From positions 1 through 11,777 of the forward strand of contig CAMJGB010000041.1 of NCBI GenBank assembly GCA_946405115.1: a stretch of DNA of 11,777 nt, read 5' to 3'. The notes under the pieces are model-generated. The model was not told where the DNA came from, searched no databases, and saw only the letters and a list, made by a program, of their open reading frames with translations. The stretch's first letter is position 1. Every line of letters starts with the position of its first letter. This DNA comes from an uncultured Clostridia bacterium (GTDB lineage: Bacteria > Bacillota > Clostridia > Saccharofermentanales > Saccharofermentanaceae). Made by a program: the position numbers and the translations under genes. Below, piece by piece: positions 1 to 5,139 of this stretch.

Positions 1-1
1 T

Positions 2-586
2 GAGCAGACAGCGGAGGCGCTCGCGACCGCCATCGATGCCAAGGACAGATATACACGTAACCATTCCATTCGAGTTGCAACTTATTCAAAGGAGATCGGA
101 AGAAGATTGGGTCTTGATGAAGACCAGCTTCAGGATCTTTATTATGCTTCGCTTTTGCACGATGTAGGTAAGATAGGTATCCCTGATGAGATCCTCGGTA
201 ACGAGGGTATCTTGAGCCCTGAGGAGTTCGAGGTCATTAAGACTCACCCCAGGAAGGGCGTAGAGATGCTCAAGAACTTTACTGCAATTCCCAACATCTC
301 CGACTGCGCTCATTATCATCACGAGAGATACGACGGTAAGGGCTATCCCGAGGGAATCAAGGGCGACGAGATCCCTCTTTATGCACGTATTACCAATATC
401 GCGGATTCATTCGATGTAATGTCCATGGACAGAAGTTACCAGAAGGCACTGACACAGGATAAGATCGTCGATGAATTTAAGAAGAACGCAGGAACGCAGT
501 TCGATCCGAAGCTCGTCCCGATCATCATCGAGATGTTAAATGACGGATTTACAGAGCAGGTTCGCGAGGAGTTCGGTCCTAAATAA
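2..586 (+). CDS. HD-GYP domain protein, C-terminal part (partial at 5' end)
   Basis: The open frame enters from the left edge, so the true start and any sensory or receiver domain lie outside the window; 194 residues are visible. The fragment is an almost complete HD-GYP domain. The AIDAKDRYTRNHS entry motif (fragment residues 10-22) is followed by the HD pair in LLHDVGKIGIP (H53, D54), KTHP (H82), AHYHHERYDGKGYP (H104, H106, H107, GYP at 114-116) and the RITNIADSFDVM helix. HD-GYP proteins normally hydrolyse cyclic di-GMP using a metal centre, and all the expected metal-ligand positions appear intact. Activity is inferred from motifs only. The stop codon lies 8 nt inside the 3' end of the opposing protease gene. 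Confidence in the family is high; the input signal is unknown. Confidence 0.95.
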   Translation, partial: EQTAEALATAIDAKDRYTRNHSIRVATYSKEIGRRLGLDEDQLQDLYYASLLHDVGKIGIPDEILGNEGILSPEEFEVIKTHPRKGVEMLKNFTAIPNISDCAHYHHERYDGKGYPEGIKGDEIPLYARITNIADSFDVMSMDRSYQKALTQDKIVDEFKKNAGTQFDPKLVPIIIEMLNDGFTEQVREEFGPK

Positions 587-1781
587 CGTACGCCACTATA
601 TCGGGCAGATATGTCTCGATGAAATGCAGAAGCGTAATTATCGTAAAGCACCAGAATAACGGTGAACGTACCATTCCGCCCAACGTTTCAATTGCTGAAG
701 GCTCGCCTACAAGTCTTACGGGCTTAAGTCTCTTATGCCATACGATAAGGAAAATTACTCCGAGTATTGCGACGAATATGAGGAACATAATCCACATTGA
801 GAATAAGAAGAAATACGGCATTACATCACTCGGAAGATCTGCATAGCTGTCGATATCTTCCATGTAAGGAAGTATCTTCTGAGCAAACGAGACCGTTACT
901 ACGGATGTCGTAAGGTTGACTGCCATGTGAAGGAAGATCGTGTAGCGGATTCTTCCTGTTCTTATGTAAACCAAAGCGAAAAGCATGCCGATAAGAGTCG
1001 CGAAGAAGAACTGCTGGAAGTTGCCGTGGAAAAGGCCGAACATCACGCCTGAAAGAACTATGCTCATGGACTGACCGTAGCCGATCGTACGGTCAATAAG
1101 GATCTTTCTGAATAAGAGCTCCTCGAATATAGGAGCAAGTACTCCTACTACCAATACACGTTCCCAGAGTGTTGTTTCCAGGACTATCTTTGCAACATCA
1201 TATGTCTCTTCACCGTTGGTGAAGGGTTTGGTTAATGCAGTGTGAATAGGGGACCCGATCAATGTTCCGATCATAGCGAGTCCGGCAGTCATTGCAACAC
1301 ATGCAAAGAATACTCCGGCCCCCATGTTTCTTTGAGCAATTACCATCTTTGGCAACTTCCTGGATGAAAGTGCGAGGAGCGGGAAGGCACAGAAATAACT
1401 GACTACGACTGTCATGATGAGTGCGAATGTAGCCGTGTGTTCACTATATAAATCATAAAAATCAGGTATGCAAAATGCTCCGACTACTTCTATTAGAAGA
1501 GGCAAAGAGAGGAGAACAACTTCATAGATCGTATAACGCGATCCGATGGATTCGATACGGTCATAATATGAGTCATCGTTACGGTTAACCTTATAAACGA
1601 GATTAAGGATTATTACGACGATCGAGAGTGCAATGGCTCCGATGAAAAGTCCCAGTGTCAGATATCTTTCGAATTCAAGTGCGGAGTTTAATGAGAGTGC
1701 AGTGTATGCGATCATTAAGATAATAGTGATCGCTAATGTAACCCACGGCAGTGCGCGCTGTTTTTTTACTTCATTTTCCAT
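579..1781 (-). CDS. CPBP-family (CAAX/Abi) intramembrane metalloprotease
   Basis: This 400-residue polytopic membrane protein carries the three CPBP (Abi, Rce1-like) motifs: EELLFR (E220, E221, R225), FGLFH (F248 to H252) and HMAVN (H285, N289). These are the residues proposed to bind the metal and activate water in CAAX prenyl-protease relatives. About ten hydrophobic segments surround them, including residues 12-30, 41-62, 86-104, 116-140, 155-175, 236-275 and 322-347. The N-terminal 200 residues and C-terminal 100 residues extend beyond the core domain. The substrate is unknown; bacterial relatives have been linked to peptide maturation, bacteriocin self-immunity or general membrane roles. 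The ATG at 1781 has an AAGGGA about 12 nt upstream, which is rather far. It faces the YunG-like gene divergently and converges with the HD-GYP gene. Confidence 0.9.
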   Translation of the reverse strand: MENEVKKQRALPWVTLAITIILMIAYTALSLNSALEFERYLTLGLFIGAIALSIVVIILNLVYKVNRNDDSYYDRIESIGSRYTIYEVVLLSLPLLIEVVGAFCIPDFYDLYSEHTATFALIMTVVVSYFCAFPLLALSSRKLPKMVIAQRNMGAGVFFACVAMTAGLAMIGTLIGSPIHTALTKPFTNGEETYDVAKIVLETTLWERVLVVGVLAPIFEELLFRKILIDRTIGYGQSMSIVLSGVMFGLFHGNFQQFFFATLIGMLFALVYIRTGRIRYTIFLHMAVNLTTSVVTVSFAQKILPYMEDIDSYADLPSDVMPYFFLFSMWIMFLIFVAILGVIFLIVWHKRLKPVRLVGEPSAIETLGGMVRSPLFWCFTIITLLHFIETYLPDIVAYVI

Positions 1782-1826
1782 TTGTGGTCTCTATCCCTTC
1801 TTAACCATAAATCGTGAATCCAGTTA

Positions 1827-1842
1827 ATTATATATGTATAAT
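1827..1842. promoter_or_regulatory. Divergent promoter with back-to-back -10 boxes
   Basis: The sequence ATTATATATGTATAAT is a near-perfect inverted repeat. It holds a rightward TATAAT (1837-1842) and a leftward TATAAT (1827-1832) separated by 4 nt. Rightward transcription would begin near 1849, leaving a leader of about 25 nt before the YunG-like ATG. Leftward transcription would begin near 1820, about 39 nt before the protease ATG. I find no convincing -35 hexamer at 17-18 nt for either direction, so the assignment rests on the -10 matches and the divergent layout. Confidence 0.55.
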
Positions 1843-1859
1843 GGCATTATTGATAGTAA

Positions 1860-1864
1860 AAGGA
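1860..1864 (+). promoter_or_regulatory. Ribosome binding site that decides the YunG-like start
   Basis: AAGGA lies 9 nt before the ATG at 1874. The frame is also open from an ATG at 1814, but that codon has no Shine-Dalgarno sequence and lies upstream of the putative -10 box, so 1874 is chosen as the start. Confidence 0.75.
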
Positions 1865-1873
1865 AAATTCACT

Positions 1874-2341
1874 ATGTCTTTTGAACAGAATAAGTACAAT
1901 TTCTACGGATGGCAGGATGCAACTGTGCTTCCTATAGATCCCGAATATAAGGCGGCAGGAACGCCCCGTGACTTCTATGATCTATTGTCCGGTATCTGGT
2001 GTAAGGAGACCTGTGCTCCCAGGATGCAGGATGAGTGGTCCGAAGACAATAAGACCTTGGGACAGTGTTCCATTACGGCATTCCTCGTTCAGGATATTTA
2101 CGGCGGTAAGGTATACGGTATATTAAGACCCGGAGTAAACTATCACTGCTATAACGTGGTGGACGGTCACTTGTTCGATCTTACTTCGGAGCAGTTCGGA
2201 GACGAAGTGAAAGAGCTTGTATACGAGAATAATCCGGAACAATTAAGGGAAGTCCACTTTGCCAAGGAAGAGAAGAGACTTCGCTATGAGTATCTTAAGA
2301 AGAGGGTCAAGGAGGCACTTAACATATGTCAGACGTATTAA
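1874..2341 (+). CDS. YunG-like family protein
   Basis: This small soluble protein of 155 residues has no signal peptide or membrane segment. It shows the pattern I associate with Bacillus YunG-like proteins: W/TC near residues 42-47, WSEDNKTLGQCSITAFLVQD (55-74), YGGKVYG, NYHCYNVVDGHLFDLTSEQF (89-108). The conserved C65 (GQC), H91 and D102 are ordered like a cysteine-protease or transglutaminase-type Cys-His-Asp triad. The fold and catalysis are inferred; YunG itself has no established function that I know of. The last 16 nt overlap the start of the DUF815 ATPase gene, whose ribosome site lies inside this gene, so the two are probably translationally coupled. The family call is from motif memory, so confidence is moderate to good. 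Confidence 0.72.
   Translation: MSFEQNKYNFYGWQDATVLPIDPEYKAAGTPRDFYDLLSGIWCKETCAPRMQDEWSEDNKTLGQCSITAFLVQDIYGGKVYGILRPGVNYHCYNVVDGHLFDLTSEQFGDEVKELVYENNPEQLREVHFAKEEKRLRYEYLKKRVKEALNICQTY
2309..2315 (+). promoter_or_regulatory. Ribosome binding site inside the upstream gene
   Basis: AAGGAGG sits 10 nt before the ATG at 2326, inside the last codons of the YunG-like gene. It supports the overlapping start of the DUF815 gene and implies co-translation from one mRNA. Confidence 0.8.
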
Positions 2342-3522
2342 GGGAGATTTGCTCCATCGCACTTTTCCGTGAGGTAAGGGAGAAGGAGCCTCTTAAAAGT
2401 TTAAGTGCTTTCCTTCTTAAGATGGGCCCCGGATACAGCATGGAGGAGATGATCGACAGTTACGGCGAATTCGTTTCCACACTTTATTCCTTAAGGGCTG
2501 ACTGCGATCTTTCAGCAGCCATCTGGGAGTGTCTTGCAGATGATATGAATCCTTATCTTCGATATAAGATCAATGAGCTCGTGGAGCCTGAGAAGAATAC
2601 GAGAATGAGCCATCTTCTTGAGCTTACGGCAAAGAGGGAACTTGATCTTCTTACAAGAATAGGAAGCTATACTTCCACTGAGTTTAAGAATGAGATGATC
2701 TACGACGGATATCTTCCTGAGTTTACTTCATCACATATAGACTTTAAGAAGCGTTACATGCGCATGATCGATACTCTTACGACTAAGGGCTACGGTATCT
2801 ATGCGCGTTATGATTTCTTCAGAATCAAGAACGGTGAGCTTACTCCCGTAACGAATCCTGATCCCATCAGCATTGAGGATCTGTTCTGTTATGAAAGACA
2901 GAGAAATCTTGTATATAAGAACACCAAGGCTTTTGTGGAAGGCAGATCCTTCCAGGATGTTCTTCTTTACGGAGATGCGGGTACTGGTAAGTCTTCCACG
3001 GTTAAGTCTGCGGCACGTTTGTTCTTCGGAAGCGGCATTCGTCTTGTTGAAGTTCCCAAAGCAGAGCTTCACGGATTGTCTGAAGTGATAGATCTTTTAA
3101 GCAGGGTTCCGTTGAAGTTCATTATCTTCATAGATGATGTTTCATTTGATGCTGATGATGACAGAATCGGCACGCTTAAGTCCGTCATTGAAGGTGCAGC
3201 TTCCGGCGCGAGAAAGAATGTAGCCATCTATGCCACAAGCAACAGACGCCACATGATAAAGGAGACTTTCTCTGCGCGTGAGAACGAGATACATACCTCG
3301 GATACCATCGCAGAGCAGTTAAGCCTGTCGGAGCGCTTCGGTCTTCGTATTCTTTTCGATAAGCCTAACAAGGACACGTTCCTCGAGATCGTGAAGGGCC
3401 TTGCTCAAGCTAAGGGCGTGGATGTTCCCGAGGAGCAGCTTATGAAGGATGCGGAGCAGTATGCGATAAGAGGAGGCGGCCGTTCTGCCAGAATTGCAAG
3501 GCAGTTTGTGGATTCACTTTAA
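2326..3522 (+). CDS. DUF815-family AAA+ ATPase
   Basis: This 398-residue soluble protein has an uncharacterised helical N-terminal half (1-185) and a C-terminal P-loop ATPase. Walker A is GDAGTGKSS (216-224, K222). Walker B is FIIFIDD (265-271, D270 and D271), sensor-1 is ATSN (303-306), an arginine-finger-like SERFGL lies at 335-340, and a sensor-2-like GGGRSARIA lies at 383-391. RNLVYKNTKAFVEGRSFQDVLLYGDAGTGKSS is typical of the DUF815 family (its Pfam name), which has no well-established biochemical role. Length is close to the usual range for the longer members. The gene overlaps the YunG-like gene by 16 nt. No obvious terminator follows directly; the first strong one is at 3762-3799, beyond the micro-ORF locus. 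Confidence 0.9.
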   Translation: MSDVLREICSIALFREVREKEPLKSLSAFLLKMGPGYSMEEMIDSYGEFVSTLYSLRADCDLSAAIWECLADDMNPYLRYKINELVEPEKNTRMSHLLELTAKRELDLLTRIGSYTSTEFKNEMIYDGYLPEFTSSHIDFKKRYMRMIDTLTTKGYGIYARYDFFRIKNGELTPVTNPDPISIEDLFCYERQRNLVYKNTKAFVEGRSFQDVLLYGDAGTGKSSTVKSAARLFFGSGIRLVEVPKAELHGLSEVIDLLSRVPLKFIIFIDDVSFDADDDRIGTLKSVIEGAASGARKNVAIYATSNRRHMIKETFSARENEIHTSDTIAEQLSLSERFGLRILFDKPNKDTFLEIVKGLAQAKGVDVPEEQLMKDAEQYAIRGGGRSARIARQFVDSL

Positions 3523-3646
3523 GTGTTAAATGCTTTCAAATGAAAATTTATGGCTTTTAATACAGTTTTGCCTAATTTTATTCACTTTTAATTAATACAT
3601 ATCTTTTTCACTGGTGGTAAGATAAAACCATAAAACAAAAACAAAT

Positions 3647-3709
3647 TTACGAAAGGGGTGAGGCCAATGTACGATGAAGATTCAATAGTGAGACAAAGGT
3701 CTCGCTCAT
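3647..3709 (-). CDS. Candidate 20-residue micro-ORF, minus strand
   Basis: The predicted peptide is MSETFVSLLNLHRTLASPLS. The ATG at 3709 is preceded by a near-ideal TAGGAGGTAA (AGGAGG with about 6 nt spacing), among the strongest ribosome sites in the window. A possible promoter reads TTGCAA (3769-3774) - 17 nt - TATGTT (3746-3751) on the minus strand, giving a leader of about 30 nt. No clear terminator follows on this strand apart from a T-rich run. It overlaps the plus-strand micro-ORF almost completely, and at most one may be expressed. I do not recognise the peptide. Confidence 0.35.
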   Translation of the reverse strand: MSETFVSLLNLHRTLASPLS

Positions 3710-3723
3710 TGTTTACCTCCTAA
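3667..3723 (+). CDS. Candidate 18-residue micro-ORF, plus strand
   Basis: The predicted peptide is MYDEDSIVRQRSRSLFTS, with an acidic start and an arginine/serine-rich end. AAAGGGGTGAGG (3652-3663) ends a few bases before the ATG, giving a good ribosome site. The coding region contains the central hairpin (3687-3706). The stop codon follows directly after CCTCC, which could mask the ribosome site. The terminator at 3762-3799 lies about 40 nt downstream, so ribosome site, ORF and terminator form a compact unit. The promoter is uncertain; TTGCCT (3568-3573) with TTAATA (3592-3597) is only a weak match. I do not recognise the peptide, and coding status is unproven. Confidence 0.35.
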   Translation: MYDEDSIVRQRSRSLFTS

Positions 3724-3761
3724 AAGTTTTTGGTTTTATTTCTTTAACATATAGGCATTTA

Positions 3762-3799
3762 AAAAGGATTGCAACGAACATTGCAATCCTTTTATTTTT
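3762..3799. terminator. Strong bidirectional intrinsic terminator
   Basis: AAAAGGATTGCAA (3762-3774) and TTGCAATCCTTTT (3781-3793) form a perfect 13-bp stem with a CGAACA loop. On the plus strand TTTTATTTTT follows the GC part of the stem, and on the minus strand a TTTTT run does. It would end rightward transcription from the DUF815/micro-ORF side and leftward transcription from the DUF4190 gene, whose stop lies 30 nt away. Confidence 0.9.
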
Positions 3800-3822
3800 G
3801 CTAATTAACCTTTATCGGGTTA

Positions 3823-4149
3823 TCAGTTCATTCCCAACATTTCCATGTAAGCTTCCATAGCATCAGGGTTAGCAAGGAAGTAGATCGTAGAAGCGATCCA
3901 GATGAGCAATCCCAAGATACCGCATACCAAACCTGCGATGCCCAAACCGGAACGGTTGCCCTTAACTCTTGCTACGATGTAGAAGATGATTGCAGGGATA
4001 CTGAACATCTGGCAGCAGATAACTGAAAGGATACCCAATACCAAAGATGTGATGGCAAAACCCTTGCCGCCCTCTACGTTAGGTGCATCGTTGTTCCATG
4101 TAGGCTCAGGCTGCTGATAGTACTGAGGAACTTGATTGTTATTTTCCAT
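3823..4149 (-). CDS. DUF4190-type small membrane protein
   Basis: The 108-residue protein starts with a polar Q/N/P-rich cytoplasmic tail (MENNNQVPQYYQQPEPTW, residues 1-18). Then comes the GFAITSLVLGILSVICC segment and a second hydrophobic helix, LGIAGLVCGILGLLIWIA. This is the usual DUF4190 layout of a proline-rich tail plus two membrane segments (about 31-61 and 67-92). No enzyme motif is present and the function is unknown. A longer start at 4170 is possible, but AAAGGAGA at 4157-4164 lies 7 nt before the ATG at 4149, which decides the start. It follows the DUF2752 gene on the same strand with a gap of about 50 nt, and a shared transcript or its own promoter are both possible. Confidence 0.82.
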   Translation of the reverse strand: MENNNQVPQYYQQPEPTWNNDAPNVEGGKGFAITSLVLGILSVICCQMFSIPAIIFYIVARVKGNRSGLGIAGLVCGILGLLIWIASTIYFLANPDAMEAYMEMLGMN

Positions 4150-4179
4150 ATATATATCTCCTTTACACAAATTGAATGT

Positions 4180-4209
4180 AATATATCATAAATCTCTTAC
4201 TAATACCAA
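4180..4209 (-). promoter_or_regulatory. Candidate promoter of the DUF4190 gene
   Basis: On the minus strand TTGGTA (4204-4209) and TATATT (4180-4185) are separated by 18 nt. This would start transcription near 4173, about 24 nt before the ATG at 4149. The -35 box overlaps the last codons of the DUF2752 gene. Both hexamers match the sigma-A consensus only moderately. Confidence 0.45.
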
Positions 4210-4601
4210 GATAAAAATATTCTTAAGATGCCGAAAGTAACTAGAAGTGCAGTGAAAATACCTATCATCCAGATGTTTGCCTTAGGAAGGTCCTTATTGG
4301 AATTCAGCCTGTAGATGATATAGACGATCTCGGCTCCTGCCAAAGGCCATGTGAAGAACAGGAACTGATTGTCATGGAATGCACTTTTGAAATCCAATTG
4401 CGTAAGGTGAATGAACATGTGGGAAATGCCGCATGAAGGACAGGGAAGACCTGTTACGGTCTTAAATGCGCAGGGCAATCCCCAGCCTGTGAATTTATAG
4501 ATGAGAAAATAGATGAATCCGATAAAAAGGATAATAATCACATCTTTTATGGTCTTTTTCCACGCATCAGTCATACGAGGATTATAGTATAATTTATCCA
4601 T
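4200..4601 (-). CDS. DUF2752-family membrane protein
   Basis: With the ATG at 4601 the protein has 133 residues, with three hydrophobic segments (about 21-37, 80-97, 110-130). It carries the family signature GLPCAFKTVTGLPCPSCGISH (C44, C54, C57) followed by AFHDNQFLFFTWP. The CPxCG motif could bind metal or be redox-active, but the function of DUF2752 is not established. The start is uncertain. The frame stays open to a TTG at 4673, but that would lie inside the opposing phosphoesterase gene. The ATG at 4601 has AAGGA only 14 nt upstream. The ATG at 4574 (124 residues) has no ribosome site, but it lies where a leftward TATAAT at 4581-4586 would start a leaderless mRNA. Confidence 0.8.
   Translation of the reverse strand: MDKLYYNPRMTDAWKKTIKDVIIILFIGFIYFLIYKFTGWGLPCAFKTVTGLPCPSCGISHMFIHLTQLDFKSAFHDNQFLFFTWPLAGAEIVYIIYRLNSNKDLPKANIWMIGIFTALLVTFGILRIFLSWY
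4581..4593. promoter_or_regulatory. Divergent promoter with perfect mirror-image -10 boxes
   Basis: ATTATAGTATAAT is a perfect inverted repeat around one G, giving TATAAT in both directions (minus 4581-4586, plus 4588-4593). The plus transcript would start near 4600, about 23 nt before the phosphoesterase ATG. The minus transcript would start near 4574, exactly at an in-frame ATG of the DUF2752 gene. No good -35 box is visible on either side. Confidence 0.5.
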
Positions 4602-4622
4602 AAAAGTATGGAGAATCCTTAG

Positions 4623-5138
4623 ATGAAGTTTTTTGTAGTTTCTGATATTCACGGTGACAGTTTCTGGGCGCAAAAAGCGGTCGATGCCATGAAGGCTGAG
4701 AACGCAGACCGCCTCGTTTTATTAGGCGACATACTCTATCACGGTCCGCGTAATGACCTTCCCGCTCATTATGAACCGAAGAAGGTTATCGAGATATTAA
4801 ATCCCCTTGCAGATAAGATCCTTGCCGTAAGAGGAAACTGTGAGGCGGAAGTGGATCAGATGGTTTTGAAGTTCCCCTGCATGGCGGACTACATCTATCT
4901 TGTATCAGGCGATACGCCGTTCTTCCTTACACACGGTCATATCTATTCTCCTGAGAAGCTTCCTGCGGTTTTGTCTGAAGGTAGCGTCTTTATCTCAGGT
5001 CATACTCACGTTACCAAGGATTACGTTGTTGGCAAGATCCGGTTCATGAACCCGGGTTCTCCTTCTATCCCGAAGGAAAACAGCATTCCTTCTTACATAG
5101 TCATCGATGACGGCGATGCCGTATTAAAGGAGTTCTAA
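4623..5138 (+). CDS. YfcE-like metallophosphoesterase
   Basis: The 171-residue soluble protein has all the calcineurin-like phosphoesterase ligand motifs: SDIHG (D8, H10), LLGDILYHGPRN (D36), VRGNCE (N72), FLTHGH (H104, H106) and SGHTH (H127, H129). The two-metal centre hydrolyses phosphodiesters, and relatives such as E. coli YfcE act on model substrates with no firm natural substrate. Length fits the family (E. coli YfcE is slightly longer). The ribosome site GGAGA (4610-4614) is 8 nt before the ATG. It is the first gene of the rightward unit, and its stop is followed after one base by the hydrogenase start. Confidence 0.92.
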   Translation: MKFFVVSDIHGDSFWAQKAVDAMKAENADRLVLLGDILYHGPRNDLPAHYEPKKVIEILNPLADKILAVRGNCEAEVDQMVLKFPCMADYIYLVSGDTPFFLTHGHIYSPEKLPAVLSEGSVFISGHTHVTKDYVVGKIRFMNPGSPSIPKENSIPSYIVIDDGDAVLKEF

Positions 5139-5139
5139 T

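Larger units (their letters stand above)
3622..3739. repeat. Imperfect inverted-repeat element enclosing two micro-ORFs
   Basis: The outer arms ATAAAACCA (3622-3630) and TGGTTTTAT (3731-3739) are exact complements. Inside them AAAAC (3638-3642) pairs with GTTTT (3726-3730), with an extra 7 nt on the left side. The centre is an 8-bp stem, AGTGAGAC (3687-3694) against GTCTCGCT (3699-3706), around an AAAG loop. Its one non-Watson-Crick position is U-G in the plus-strand RNA but C-A in the minus-strand RNA, so the hairpin is stronger in a plus-strand transcript. GGTGAGG at 3657-3663 can also partly pair with CCTCC at 3716-3720. It may be a structured small RNA or a small repeat element. Most of the 300-nt gap 3523-3822 is this locus plus the terminator; 3523-3621 is AT-rich with only weak promoter-like words. 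Confidence 0.5.

Noticed and set aside
3622..3739. Insertion sequence or miniature transposable element
   Set aside because: Inverted arms are short and AT-rich, there is no clear target-site duplication, and no second copy is present in the window; kept only as an inverted-repeat element.
4602..4673. Longer start (TTG at 4673) for the DUF2752 protein
   Set aside because: It would lie opposite the first codons of the phosphoesterase, lacks a ribosome site and adds no family-like sequence.
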